This document shows positions 41,433 to 50,231 of a stretch of DNA of 64,000 bases, piece by piece. The stretch spans positions 186,001 through 250,000 of the forward strand of contig JAIYDL010000007.1 in assembly GCA_027487515.1 (NCBI GenBank), written 5' to 3'. The stretch is from Pseudomonadota bacterium. GTDB lineage: Bacteria; Bdellovibrionota; Bacteriovoracia; Bacteriovoracales; Bacteriovoracaceae. Within the stretch, counting starts at the first letter, position 1. Every line of letters starts with the position of its first letter. A program made the position numbers and the translations under genes. The notes below the pieces were generated by a model. It ran no database searches. It worked only from the letters and a program-made list of their open reading frames with translations, and had not been told where the DNA came from.

Positions 41433-41815
41433 TGGCCCTGATGCTGCTCCTTGGAGCCTTCGCTGCGCAAGCGGCAGACGATAAAGGCATGAGTGACCTC
41501 TTCAAGAAATACGACCAGGTTATGGAGCAGAAGAGAATAGAATTGATCGACGAAGTCTTTTCTCAGCGCTTTCTCCGGGAGAGCGGCGGGAAAAAAGACC
41601 TCGTGGAAAAGATCAAGGACCTCGGAGCTTCGGCCGCACGGCAAGAGACCGTGTTAACCTGGAGGAAGGGTCTTAAGGGAGAGGTCTACTTCGCGCGCCT
41701 CCGTGAAGCTTACCAAGAAAAGTCAAAGGCCCCGGACACCGGTGGGTCGGAGTTCATCGTGATTAAAGAAAACGGAACACTCAAAATAGACGGGACGATC
41801 AGCGATGGGAATTAA
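41417..41815 (+). CDS. Small secreted protein of the amidase operon
   Basis: 132 residues from ATG 41417, with a perfect AAGGAG six bases upstream. Signal peptide ends AQAA. The mature part is helical and charged to about residue 75 (MSDLFKKYDQVMEQKRIELI), then strand-like with FIVIKENGTLKIDGTI at the end. It overlaps the amidase gene by 16 bases and the following lipoprotein gene by 11. An accessory or regulator of the amidase is possible by position only. Confidence 0.65.
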   Translation: MHVQLVALMLLLGAFAAQAADDKGMSDLFKKYDQVMEQKRIELIDEVFSQRFLRESGGKKDLVEKIKDLGASAARQETVLTWRKGLKGEVYFARLREAYQEKSKAPDTGGSEFIVIKENGTLKIDGTISDGN

Positions 41816-42119
41816 ACTTCTGTGTGCGGGGCTCTTACTCCTGACGGGGTGTGGAAACAACATCCAGCTCAAAGGGAACAAGCTTGAAAGCATGAACGCA
41901 TCGCGATCTGCCACGAGCTACGAAAAAGACGGGACTCTCACCAAGAGCGGCCAGACGACCGTCCTCGCTCAGGGCCGGACGTACACCGTCAGTCCCTACA
42001 GTTCGAAGCAGGCGATGGATTTCATCGCCGGGCTCCCCCAGGGGGCCCAGGTTCCCATCATCTACACCGGTGGGACACAAAGCACGACGATCGTCTTGGA
42101 GAACATCCGACGTCGATGA
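41805..42119 (+). CDS. Small lipoprotein of the amidase operon
   Basis: 104 residues. Short signal peptide with lipobox LTGC. The mature part is polar and basic, rich in Ser/Thr/Gly, with a repeating strand pattern (TVLAQGRTYTVSPYSS, VPIIYTGGTQSTTIVL). No family recognised. The start overlaps the preceding gene by 11 bases. It is the last gene of the operon. Confidence 0.6.
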   Translation: MGIKLLCAGLLLLTGCGNNIQLKGNKLESMNASRSATSYEKDGTLTKSGQTTVLAQGRTYTVSPYSSKQAMDFIAGLPQGAQVPIIYTGGTQSTTIVLENIRRR

Positions 42120-42121
42120 AA

Positions 42122-42147
42122 GGGGCCCCACCGATTGCTGAGGCCCC
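42122..42147 (-). terminator. Hairpin between convergent operons
   Basis: GGGGCC (42122-42127) pairs with GGCCCC (42142-42147) around a 14-base loop. On the minus strand TTTC follows, only a weak T-run; on the plus strand none. It lies between the lipoprotein stop (42119) and the HhH gene stop (42159). Confidence 0.45.
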
Positions 42148-42158
42148 GGAGATGATCA

Positions 42159-43262
42159 TTAGTTTCTAACGGACTCGGTTTCAACGGCATCCGAGAGCGC
42201 CGAGCTGTAGAAGAGGCTGTTCACTTTATTGAGCCGGGCGCGGACGTAGTAGCGCTTCCCTTTCACGAGCTGGGCCACAGGAAACGTCTTGGAGATGCTC
42301 GTGTTGTTCCGGAGGAGTTCCTTCACCGGGCCCGCGACGACCTCGGAGCAGTTCCCGAAGAAGCCCTGGCGGCAGAGCTCAAAGGTCACTTCAATCTGAG
42401 CATCCTTATCTTCCACCGAGAACTTCGAAGGAACCACGAGGTTCCAGGCGAAGTTTCCAGCAGAGTCCTTCGTGAGGGCCTTGGTGATCTCATTCACCGG
42501 GAGCGCGCGCTTGAGCCGCTTTCCTTCCACTTCGAGGACAGTGCCACTCCGGTCGATGGTCGCAGAGTACTCGTTGCTGCCAGTGGCAGAGTAGCGAACG
42601 TCCGCGGCTTCAGTTCCGACGTTTACGGTAAGTGTGTCCGTCTCGAAAGACTGGAGGAGTTGATTTTTGACATCGATCACGATGTTCCTCCGGACGTAGT
42701 GGGAGAGAGTTTTGAATTCCTGAACCGAGACTTGGTTACAAACAGATTCGACGGTACGGCAGCTTCTTTCCGAACCATACCCAAGACTAATCATGTTGTC
42801 GTAGCCGTAGACTTCCAGCACCTGGCCTGCGAATTTATAGTTAAAGCCTCGGGCCCCGAGCTGCGTCTCGATCCGACGGATCGTACGCCCGAAGTCGGCC
42901 CAGGAGTTCGGCTTTGAGGTGAGGAGATTGTTCTGAACGATCTTTTCCGCGATTGAAGGACCGATGCCTCTGATGGCGCGAGCAAGAGCGGCGGCTTTTT
43001 CGGACTGTTTGACGTTGAAGAAATTCTCCCAGTTCCCTGAAGACCCATCTCCGGATTCGGAAGAACACTGCGGCACCCGGCAAATGACCTGTTCGACGAC
43101 GATCCGGTCTTCCACTCGGTAAAGGGGCACGGAAAAGACAGACTCAAGGGAAGTCGTATCTTGCTTAATGGAGAAGGTCTTCGAGTCGCGGCCAATTTCG
43201 AAGCGCTGAGCGAAGGCATCTAAAGAGACGATAGCAAAGGCAAGAAGAAGAAGGTTTTTCAT
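42159..43262 (-). CDS. Secreted protein with a helix-hairpin-helix motif
   Basis: 367 residues with a signal peptide ending in DAFAQ. Near residues 95-130 lies ALARAIRGIGPSIAEKIVQN, a helix-hairpin-helix (the GIG turn and flanking helices) like that of ComEA and other secreted DNA-binding proteins. Cysteine pairs flank it (ICRVPQC, RSCRTVESVCNQ). The C-terminal half is beta-rich with a pair of cysteines in LCRQGFFGNC, perhaps an Fn3-like domain. Extracytoplasmic nucleic-acid or protein binding is inferred. AGGA eight bases upstream supports ATG 43262. Confidence 0.6.
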   Translation of the reverse strand: MKNLLLLAFAIVSLDAFAQRFEIGRDSKTFSIKQDTTSLESVFSVPLYRVEDRIVVEQVICRVPQCSSESGDGSSGNWENFFNVKQSEKAAALARAIRGIGPSIAEKIVQNNLLTSKPNSWADFGRTIRRIETQLGARGFNYKFAGQVLEVYGYDNMISLGYGSERSCRTVESVCNQVSVQEFKTLSHYVRRNIVIDVKNQLLQSFETDTLTVNVGTEAADVRYSATGSNEYSATIDRSGTVLEVEGKRLKRALPVNEITKALTKDSAGNFAWNLVVPSKFSVEDKDAQIEVTFELCRQGFFGNCSEVVAGPVKELLRNNTSISKTFPVAQLVKGKRYYVRARLNKVNSLFYSSALSDAVETESVRN

Positions 43263-43360
43263 ATAAGAGTCCTATGAAGAGTTGAAAGTGGCCCTTCATA
43301 GCATCGATCGATGAGCAGGAGTTAGGGATTGTAAGCTTGAGAATTTTTTACAGGGTCAAA

Positions 43361-43389
43361 AATAAAAAATGGCCCTTCGAGAGGGCCAT
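43361..43389 (-). terminator. Terminator of the nuo operon
   Basis: Perfect 8-bp repeat ATGGCCCT (43369-43376) / AGGGCCAT (43382-43389) with a 5-base loop. On the minus strand it is followed by TTTTTATTTTTG. It lies 12 bases past the nuoI stop. Confidence 0.85.
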
Positions 43390-43400
43390 AGGGAGTAGAT

Positions 43401-43910
43401 CTAAGATTTTACGATCCGGTCTCTCCAAGCGATGACGTCGGGAGCGAGGTAATCATACTTCATTCCATCAATCGTATACTGGGAAAACTCGTAATCGAGA
43501 GAGTGAGTTAAGCATTCGGTCGGACAAACCGTCGTGCAAAGACCACAGTAACAGCAAAGGGCCGTATCAATCGTAAACTGCGTCAGCTTTAAACGGATCG
43601 CCTGACCGTTGGAGGTCTTCTTGATCTCCGTGCCTTCGGGAAGTTTTTCGGAAGCAATGTAGATGCAGTCAACCGGACAGGCCATAGCGCATTGGGTACA
43701 GCTGATGCAGTTTTGGACATCGTTAAACAAACGCATCCGCGCTCGCTCGGGGAGGACTTCGCGGACCTCCGGGTACTCGATTGACACGGGCTTCACCGCC
43801 CAGACGTAGCGGAAGGTGATCCACATGCCCTTCACGGTCGTAGAGATTCCGTTGAACAGGCCACTGAAGTACTCTTTGAAAGAATTTGTCTCTTGTACAG
43901 TAGTACTCAT
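43401..43910 (-). CDS. nuoI: NADH-quinone oxidoreductase subunit I
   Basis: 169 residues. Two 4Fe-4S ferredoxin motifs, CISCTQCAMACPVDC and ALCCYCGLCTTVCPTEC, carry the eight cysteines that hold clusters N6a and N6b. It passes electrons toward the quinone site in the peripheral arm of complex I. Start overlaps nuoD by four bases. Direct nuoD-nuoI contact without nuoE-nuoH is unusual. Confidence 0.93.
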   Translation of the reverse strand: MSTTVQETNSFKEYFSGLFNGISTTVKGMWITFRYVWAVKPVSIEYPEVREVLPERARMRLFNDVQNCISCTQCAMACPVDCIYIASEKLPEGTEIKKTSNGQAIRLKLTQFTIDTALCCYCGLCTTVCPTECLTHSLDYEFSQYTIDGMKYDYLAPDVIAWRDRIVKS

Positions 43911-45082
43911 CGGTCCACCTCTCCTAGTACGATGTCGATTGAACCCACGGTCGCAACGAAGTCAGCGATCATCTGACCCGGAGCAACCCTAGGAAGCATT
44001 GAGACGTGCGTGAAGCACGGAGATTTAACTTTTAACCGGTACGGCTGCTTAGCATCACCCTCAGAAACAAGGTGGAATGCTAACTCTCCGCGAGGACACT
44101 CATGCCGAAGATAAATCTCGCCTTTCGGGAGCTTGATGATCTTCGGAACTTTGCCCATGACTGGACCCGGCTCGAGCTTGGCGAGGACTTGGCGGATGAT
44201 CTTGATGGATTCGACAACCTCGCGCATGCGAACGTAGTACCGGTTCCAGCAGTCCCCGACTTGCCCAACTTCACCGGTCCCTACAGGAACGTTAAAGTCG
44301 AACTCAGGGTACAGCGAGTAAGGGACATTCTTTCGAAGGTCCCAGCTCAAACCTGATCCTCGAAGAACCGGACCAGAAGCGCCGTAATCGAAACAGTCCT
44401 GGAGTGAGTAGACGCCGACATTGGCCGTCCGCTGCACGAAGATTTTATTCATGGAAACGAGCTCGTGGTACTTCTTAGCTTCCTCTTCCATGGTGTCACA
44501 AAAAGTAGCGACCCGGTCGAGTTGTTCGCTCGTCCAGTCGTTCCAGACTCCGCCGACCCAGATGTAATTATAGAGAAGCCTCGCTCCGGAAACTTCCTCG
44601 AAGAGCCGGAGGATCTTTTCTCGCTCCTCGAAGGCGTAGAGGAAAGGAGTGAACGCACCAAGATCGAGCGCGTACGTTCCGAAGGCCATGAGGTGAGAAC
44701 CAATCCGCTGAAGCTCGGCGGTGAGGATCCGAAGGAGCTCACCGCGCCGAGGCACTTCAGTCCCCAGCATTTTCTCAACGGCCGCCACGTAGGTCCATTC
44801 CATGTTCATGGACGCAAGGTAATCCAACCGATCGACGAACGGGATGACACCGCGGAAGTCGAGATTTTCGGAATGCTTTTCCATGCAACGGTGTAGGTAC
44901 CCGAGGTGAGGAATGGCGTGGGCGACGACCTCCGAGTCCGTCCAGATCTCGATCCGAAGAACACCGTGGGTCGCCGGATGCTGCGGCCCCATGTTCAAGG
45001 TCAAGAGGTCTGACTTGAGCTGTTCGGTTTCAATATTGATGGTCGGCTTTTCCGGTTCGCCGACATCCCAACGAGTTTGCAT
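43907..45082 (-). CDS. nuoD: NADH-quinone oxidoreductase subunit D
   Basis: 391 residues. TLNMGPQHPATHGVLRIE opens the subunit, with HLGYLHRCMEKHSENL and the later HECPRGELAFHLVSEG and FVATVGSIDIVLGEVDR segments as in the 49-kDa/NuoD family. It helps form the quinone-binding site with NuoB. Fourteen bases separate its start from the nuoC stop; it overlaps nuoI by four. Confidence 0.96.
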   Translation of the reverse strand: MQTRWDVGEPEKPTINIETEQLKSDLLTLNMGPQHPATHGVLRIEIWTDSEVVAHAIPHLGYLHRCMEKHSENLDFRGVIPFVDRLDYLASMNMEWTYVAAVEKMLGTEVPRRGELLRILTAELQRIGSHLMAFGTYALDLGAFTPFLYAFEEREKILRLFEEVSGARLLYNYIWVGGVWNDWTSEQLDRVATFCDTMEEEAKKYHELVSMNKIFVQRTANVGVYSLQDCFDYGASGPVLRGSGLSWDLRKNVPYSLYPEFDFNVPVGTGEVGQVGDCWNRYYVRMREVVESIKIIRQVLAKLEPGPVMGKVPKIIKLPKGEIYLRHECPRGELAFHLVSEGDAKQPYRLKVKSPCFTHVSMLPRVAPGQMIADFVATVGSIDIVLGEVDR

Positions 45083-45096
45083 ATGTGTCTACCCTC

Positions 45097-45681
45097 TTAT
45101 TGAGCTTTTGCTTGTTGCGCTTTCTTGATCATGTCCTGGCGGACGATGAACTCGCGGTCATCGAAGTTCATCTTCCCATCCGGATAAACGCTCATTCCGT
45201 TGTAGTCCTTCTGGGCCACGTAGTCTTTCCGGAGGGGCCAGCCCTGCCAATCGTCTGGGCAAAGAATCCGCCGCAGGTCCGGATGGTTGTTGAACCGAAT
45301 TCCGAACATGTCATAGACCTCGCGCTCCTGAAAATTAGCGGCGGGGTAGAGCCTCACGATCGAATCGACTGCTGGAGCGACACGGTCCGTGAGCCTGACC
45401 TTGAGGATCAGGTCTCGGGGACTGGCCGGATCGTAGTGAGTGAGCATGTAGCACACTTCCATGTGCTCGAGGTAGTCGACTCCGCTGATCACGTGGAGAG
45501 AATTGAATGGAAGTTCGCTGTTGGTCTTCAAGAACTCCACGACGCTGAAGATCTTAGCTGCTTCGACCGTCACGCTTCCGTCGAGCTTCTTCGTGTCTTC
45601 TGGAAGGAACGCAGTCGCATTCGCTCCGGAGACGTGCCGGTTGATGAGCTCGGCGACTTTAGCCACATCGATGTTAAGCAT
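45097..45681 (-). CDS. nuoC: NADH-quinone oxidoreductase subunit C
   Basis: 194 residues from ATG 45681, which overlaps the nuoB stop by eight bases and is preferred to the longer 45720 frame running into nuoB. Family segments: [50 protein letters not shown] and [13 protein letters not shown]-like ending ([13 protein letters not shown]). It is part of the peripheral arm. Not fused to NuoD. Confidence 0.94.
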   Translation of the reverse strand: MLNIDVAKVAELINRHVSGANATAFLPEDTKKLDGSVTVEAAKIFSVVEFLKTNSELPFNSLHVISGVDYLEHMEVCYMLTHYDPASPRDLILKVRLTDRVAPAVDSIVRLYPAANFQEREVYDMFGIRFNNHPDLRRILCPDDWQGWPLRKDYVAQKDYNGMSVYPDGKMNFDDREFIVRQDMIKKAQQAKAQ

Positions 45682-46156
45682 GCTTGACCCACTTGTTACG
45701 GAGCAGACGTTCGTTGGCAATCTTCTTCTGGAGAGTCATGACACCTTCGATGAGGGCCTCTGGACGAGGAGGGCATCCTGGAACATATACGTCGACAGGG
45801 ACGACCTCATCGACGCCCTTGAGAACGTGGTAGCCGTGCTGCCAGTACGGGCCACCCTTGTTCGCGCACGAGCCCATGGAAATGACGTACTTTGGTTCGG
45901 CCATTTGCTCGTAAAGAACTTTCACCCGAGACGCCATCTTCAACGTCACCGTGCCGGCGACGATCATGAGATCCGCTCTCCGAGGCGTGGCCATGAAAGC
46001 TCCGCATCCGAAACGCTCAAGGTCGTATTTTGAAGCACCCGTGGCCATCATTTCAATTGCGCAGCAAGCGAGACCAAAGGTCATAGGCCAGAGAGAATTT
46101 TTTCGGCCCCAGTTCAGAAAATCGTCAAGGGTCGTAAGGACAACACCATCTTGCAT
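45674..46156 (-). CDS. nuoB: NADH-quinone oxidoreductase subunit B
   Basis: 160 residues. Cysteines for cluster N2 are in LACCAIEMM (two), MGSCAN and [12 protein letters not shown], all present. [14 protein letters not shown] opens the domain. GGAG stands eight bases before ATG 46156, and a strong promoter lies 40 bases upstream. It is the first gene; no nuoA precedes it, as the next gene upstream is an unrelated secreted protein. Confidence 0.95.
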   Translation of the reverse strand: MQDGVVLTTLDDFLNWGRKNSLWPMTFGLACCAIEMMATGASKYDLERFGCGAFMATPRRADLMIVAGTVTLKMASRVKVLYEQMAEPKYVISMGSCANKGGPYWQHGYHVLKGVDEVVPVDVYVPGCPPRPEALIEGVMTLQKKIANERLLRNKWVKHA

Positions 46157-46195
46157 GGAGGGACTCCGATTCGATGAAAAAGAAATATCACCTAT

Positions 46196-46224
46196 TTGTA
46201 CCTTCAGGCGGATTTTTCGTCAAT
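46196..46224 (-). promoter_or_regulatory. Sigma-70-type promoter of nuoBCDI
   Basis: On the minus strand TTGACG (46219-46224), exactly 17 bases, then TACAAA (46196-46201). The leader before nuoB would be about 33 bases and contains GGAG. Confidence 0.7.
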
Positions 46225-46298
46225 GAAACGGATGGGATTTCCAAGAATTAGCTAAGGGATTTGAGAGACAAAATAGCTTTGTCTAAGTGTGACCGGGC

Positions 46299-47219
46299 TT
46301 ACTTTTGGGCACAGCGAGATGAATAAGTTTGAACAAATTTGCTGTGTCCATCATCTTCGGAGGCCGGACCTCGCTTCGGTCCCTGCTGCATGTAGGCGAG
46401 GCGCTTGCGGTCATTCTCACAAACCTTATTGATAACCAGGTCATATTCCATGAGTGCAGCGATCGGGTATGGAACACCGTAGGCCGAAGAAATAAAATTT
46501 ATTTTTTCCGCCTTGATGTCAGCGAAAGAGCCCGCGATATCCCGTTTTTGTAGCTGAGAACGGAACCCGTCGTAGTAGGAACCAATGTGATAGAAAAGCT
46601 CCACGGCCCGGGTGTAGGAGAGTTCACCGGAACCATCTTCAATCCTCTGGCAGTTAGACCGACTCCGGACGTTCCGAGAAAAGAGTTCTCGGAGGACTCG
46701 GCACTCGGTTAGGAAGGCCTGGACCTCCCCTCCACCGCCTTCGATGGTGGATTTAATGAAATCCTTGGCGTTGAAGGATTCCGAGTACGGGTTAAAGCTT
46801 TCCCGGTAAACATAGTGGGTGAGTTCATGGGCAAGGTCTAGGATGGCGTCGTCCCAGGGAAGACTTCGGTTGATGTACACTACTGACCGGGACTCGTAGA
46901 TCACGTGTTCCGGAGAGTGAGGTGAAAACTTCCTCACAAGAGTCGTGTCGGTCAGAGACCCGTCCCCGACCTTAATCACATCGTCCAAAAGAAGACCCGA
47001 TCTGGACGCTTTGTACTGGGCTTCCTTTATGAGCTTCTCGCCGGTCTTCGAACGGCCTAGGAGCTCGAGGAGCTTCTTCAGGTTGAGCTCTTGCGAGGAT
47101 GTGTAGTCCATCCAGGATCGAGACGCACTCATGGACCCCTCAACGTGGATCGTTTTCTCTACCAGTGCGGTTGCCGCTAGCGGGAGGGTGACGAGGAATG
47201 TGAGCAGTAGCATCTTCAT
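46299..47219 (-). CDS. Secreted protein with HExxH motif
   Basis: 306 residues with a signal peptide ending near AATALV. DLAHELTHYVYRESFNPYSE contains H131-E132-x-x-H135; a third ligand could be a later Glu, perhaps in EGGGGEVQAFLTECRVL. This looks like a zinc metallopeptidase-type protein of the kind in which HExxH is followed by an E/Q-rich helix, but I cannot name the family. The ATG is immediately preceded by a stable hairpin. A C-terminal CSRCAQK-like cysteine tail is present. It lies upstream of nuoB, not coupled to it. Confidence 0.65.
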   Translation of the reverse strand: MKMLLLTFLVTLPLAATALVEKTIHVEGSMSASRSWMDYTSSQELNLKKLLELLGRSKTGEKLIKEAQYKASRSGLLLDDVIKVGDGSLTDTTLVRKFSPHSPEHVIYESRSVVYINRSLPWDDAILDLAHELTHYVYRESFNPYSESFNAKDFIKSTIEGGGGEVQAFLTECRVLRELFSRNVRSRSNCQRIEDGSGELSYTRAVELFYHIGSYYDGFRSQLQKRDIAGSFADIKAEKINFISSAYGVPYPIAALMEYDLVINKVCENDRKRLAYMQQGPKRGPASEDDGHSKFVQTYSSRCAQK

Positions 47220-47241
47220 TACCCTGCTCTTCGGCAGGGTA
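47220..47241 (-). other. Hairpin abutting the start of the HExxH gene
   Basis: TACCCTGC/GCAGGGTA with a 6-base loop lies directly before ATG 47219. The only ribosome-site-like bases (AGGG) are inside the stem, so it may limit translation; it could also be the terminator of the lipoprotein operon that ends at 47269. Confidence 0.5.
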
Positions 47242-47268
47242 AAGGAGAACTCGAGCCAAAAGTGCTAT

Positions 47269-48921
47269 CTAATTCCTGAGACGGAAGGTGAAAATCGTCT
47301 TATCTGACCCTTTCACTTCGAAGCTTCCGAGATTCTGAGATGGAGCGTCCGGGGCCTTCTCCCCCGTGTACGTCCCAACAGCTACTTGGTACTTCCCTGG
47401 GGCCAGCTTTACCTCGGTCATGCGGAGGGCCTGGGGCAGAGTTGTCCAGTGTCGCGTGTCGGCCTTCTCTAAGGCGGCGATCCCCTTGGAGGCCCCCACG
47501 TAGGTCGCCATGGCCGCAGTTTTCGCCAAGAAGTCACCGCCATTCCCACTGGCGCCGTTAACCGAGCGGTAGACCTTGAAAGCTGCGACGATGGCCAGGA
47601 GATGTCGGATTGCAACCCGCGTCCCGGTTTTTACATAGCGGGCCACAGCGTCTTCCTCGAGGACGACACGAGCGAGGTCTCCGTTTTCGGTAACGATCGG
47701 GAGAGGCCGGCGCTCAACGACGGTGCCCTTCCCATCGAGCACAAAGAGTTCACGGCGCTGGAGCCTGGGAACCTCTTCGATCATCGGGAGCTCAAATTCT
47801 ACCGCCGCTTCCTGGACCGCAAAACGGGTGGCAGTGTGAGCGAAAACAAAGTTTCCGGGTCCCGAGGAAGCTCCAGGAACCATGCCCAGTTTATTCATCG
47901 CAAACGCCGTCACGACTTCCGTTCCAACCGTGGCGATGAAGGCCTTCGCACTCGGATTCTCAACGGCATTGATGGCACCTTTGATCCCGAAGTTAAAGGG
48001 CTTGCCGACCTTCTGCGGAATCAGCCCCTCTTCGAAGACGAGGACAACGTTCCCGGAGCCGGCCCTCGCGTGCTTTAGGACTTCGGCCTTCGGCGCGAGG
48101 GATTTTGCAAGAGCCTCGAACTCGCCACCTCTAATCTCTTTGGTGAGGGTGAGAATCTTAAACTGGAGGAAGTCCCGGAGGTCGTCACGCAGGGGCGTGG
48201 GTACGTAAAGTTTCTCCGTCGGCTTACCCTCGCTCTCAAAGGCGCGGACGTACTCCGCGTGGGAGCGGTTAAAGACCGAGTAGATCCCGCCCTGGGTCGC
48301 TAAGACCTGGAGCGCGTCCTTGTAAAGCTGGAGGGCAATCTGGAGGTCAGTCCGGATTCCGCTCGCCTCGTGGACCTCGCCGCCAAAGACCTTCAGCAAG
48401 AGGTCCGTCGAATAGAGCGTCTTAGCCGAGGCCCCGCGTTGGAGCTCCGTGAAGTAGGTGTCCCAGGCGAGGATCGTCGCGCGGGCGCCCTGCAGGTCGA
48501 GCTTGTTTCCCCGCTTTTGGTAGCGCGAGTAGAGACTTTTTGCAAGGTAGTAGTGAGCGTAGGAGCGCTCGTAGCTCGCACCGTAGAATTCGTCGGAGGC
48601 GTCGTTGACGAGGAAGCTAGCGGCTTTGCTGCCAAGCTTTGTCGTAAACAGCCGATCGATCAATTCCAGCGAAGCCTGGAAACGGGCGATCGCCTCATCC
48701 TCATTCCCAAGAGCGAGGGCGACGCTTCCGGCCTCGAGGTGCCAGAGGAGTTCGCTTTTCTTCGCCGCTTTCAGGTCAGATGCCTCGAGCAGAGCCGAGG
48801 CCCGCGTGAAGTCCTGAGCAGCGTACGCTTCCCGGTAGTCCTTCATTTGGTCCTTCATCCGGGAGGCACAGGCCCCCAGGAGAAGAAGGATGAGGACTGG
48901 GAGGACGGAGCGGCTTACCAT
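47269..48921 (-). CDS. COG3014-type lipoprotein
   Basis: 550 residues. Lipobox LGAC gives a lipid-anchored protein. Helical TPR-like repeats cover about residues 25-200 (DYREAYAAQDFTRASALLE, LALGNEDEAIARFQASLEL), followed by a mixed domain with GNVVLVFEEGLIPQKVG, ALRMTEVKLAPGKYQVAVG and FEVKGSDKTIFTFRLRN. That order is what I associate with COG3014, lipoproteins of unknown role that often follow LpoB-type genes, as here. It overlaps the LpoB-like gene by seven bases. Confidence 0.75.
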   Translation of the reverse strand: MVSRSVLPVLILLLLGACASRMKDQMKDYREAYAAQDFTRASALLEASDLKAAKKSELLWHLEAGSVALALGNEDEAIARFQASLELIDRLFTTKLGSKAASFLVNDASDEFYGASYERSYAHYYLAKSLYSRYQKRGNKLDLQGARATILAWDTYFTELQRGASAKTLYSTDLLLKVFGGEVHEASGIRTDLQIALQLYKDALQVLATQGGIYSVFNRSHAEYVRAFESEGKPTEKLYVPTPLRDDLRDFLQFKILTLTKEIRGGEFEALAKSLAPKAEVLKHARAGSGNVVLVFEEGLIPQKVGKPFNFGIKGAINAVENPSAKAFIATVGTEVVTAFAMNKLGMVPGASSGPGNFVFAHTATRFAVQEAAVEFELPMIEEVPRLQRRELFVLDGKGTVVERRPLPIVTENGDLARVVLEEDAVARYVKTGTRVAIRHLLAIVAAFKVYRSVNGASGNGGDFLAKTAAMATYVGASKGIAALEKADTRHWTTLPQALRMTEVKLAPGKYQVAVGTYTGEKAPDAPSQNLGSFEVKGSDKTIFTFRLRN

Positions 48922-49520
48922 CCGACCTTAGATTTTTCCGAGTACTTGAAGACCTTCGTTCGGGTCCGGAGGACCTCCGTGGCCTTCTCGATGTCGGTCA
49001 TGCGCATGTTGACGGAGTATTCTTTGATCGTTTTGCCGTCACGTTTCTCGGGCTTCATGTAGACGTTGCCGAAGATCATGATGTCCGCACCGGTCTGTTT
49101 GCCGATTTTCTTCGCGGTCGCGGGGTCCACCATGCCGTCGTTCTGGTAGGTGACTTCCTTGAGGATGGTCTCCCGGGCCTGGTTGTCCACGAGCTCGAAC
49201 TCACCGGACATGGAGAGCTCATTGAGGAGCTCATCGTTGAGATCGCCGATCGGGAAATACGCCTCCGAGGTCTGATTCTGAACGTCGGCAACGAACACTT
49301 TCGGAGTTCCGAAGCGCGCCTTCATCTTGGTGAAGCCAGGGTGCGCCTTCATCTGCTTGATGACATCAGCGATGGCCTGAGAGGTGTCCGCGCTCATCCA
49401 GTTATCGGTGATCGCAAGACCCTTCTCATCGGAAGTGTTCGCATCGACGCGCTCTGCTTTAAAGCTTCCGCACGACGAGGCCAAAAGGGAAAGGGCAAGA
49501 ACCGGGGTAATGAATTTCAT
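48915..49520 (-). CDS. LpoB-like penicillin-binding protein activator lipoprotein
   Basis: 201 residues. Lipobox ASSC, AGGAG before ATG 49520. The mature domain has ARFGTPKVFVADVQNQTSEAYF, INDELLNELSMSGEFELVD and KKIGKQTGADIMIFGNVYM, matching the TolB-N-like fold of LpoB. LpoB reaches through peptidoglycan from the outer membrane to activate PBP1b. Being flanked by LPP20 and COG3014 lipoproteins, it is likely part of one envelope complex. Gene symbol withheld because the PBP partner is not seen. Confidence 0.82.
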   Translation of the reverse strand: MKFITPVLALSLLASSCGSFKAERVDANTSDEKGLAITDNWMSADTSQAIADVIKQMKAHPGFTKMKARFGTPKVFVADVQNQTSEAYFPIGDLNDELLNELSMSGEFELVDNQARETILKEVTYQNDGMVDPATAKKIGKQTGADIMIFGNVYMKPEKRDGKTIKEYSVNMRMTDIEKATEVLRTRTKVFKYSEKSKVGW

Positions 49521-49532
49521 GAGAGTCTCCTA

Positions 49533-50213
49533 TTAAACTTCACCGTGACGGGCCTTCACGAAGTCCTCGTCCAGGTTCTGCAGTGCTTTTTTGACATTTT
49601 CTTTGACCTCTGGGTCCGCTTTCTCGACGAGGTCTTCGGAAGCCTTCTCGATCGCCGTCCGGAGCCTTTCCGTCTCCATCCGGATCAGCGTCGCGCACGT
49701 GAAGCCGAAGTAGTCTTTCTTGGCCCCGAGGCTCTTTTGGTAGCTGCGCTTCTCCCAGTACGTTTTAATGACTCCGGCGCCATGGACCAGGGACTGGATG
49801 CGCTCCGAGAGGGTGTTGGAAACATAGTCGCGCATCGGCTGGGTCTTCGGATTGTTGGCGTCGATCGCCGCCGAGCCTTCGCTGGATTCCGCTAAGGATT
49901 TCTGAATGAACGTCGTGATCTCCGCAGCGATCACACTGCGCGCATTCGCCTGGGCGAGGTTGCAGGCGATTTCGCGGTTGACCTTCGGCTCGGTTTCGAA
50001 GGAGAAGAACCGGAATTTTTTGGTGTCCATGTTCTCCTGGGTCGCCCAGCCCTCCGCGTCTTCGATCCAGCCTGGGCGAACCCCATTCGTGGCGGACTCT
50101 CTGACGACGTAGTCCCGAGAGATGGTCTCGGAGTAGTCCACTTCTTTGATTTTTTTCTTTGAGGCACACGCCCCAGCGAGGACGAGGATGGTAACGGTCA
50201 CGAGTAGTTTCAT
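49533..50213 (-). CDS. LPP20-domain lipoprotein
   Basis: 226 residues from ATG 50213 (GGAG six bases upstream). Lipobox AGAC. The mature part has RPGWIEDAEGWATQENM, EIACNLAQANARSVIAAEITTFIQ and RSYQKSLGAKKDYFGFTCATLIRME, the LPP20/FlgO-like pattern in which a short domain handles a W..Y..G and conserved AEAxARxxLA helix. It precedes the LpoB-like gene by 12 bases and follows the related gene by 18. Confidence 0.75.
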   Translation of the reverse strand: MKLLVTVTILVLAGACASKKKIKEVDYSETISRDYVVRESATNGVRPGWIEDAEGWATQENMDTKKFRFFSFETEPKVNREIACNLAQANARSVIAAEITTFIQKSLAESSEGSAAIDANNPKTQPMRDYVSNTLSERIQSLVHGAGVIKTYWEKRSYQKSLGAKKDYFGFTCATLIRMETERLRTAIEKASEDLVEKADPEVKENVKKALQNLDEDFVKARHGEV

Positions 50214-50231
50214 AGAGGACTCCTTAATCAT

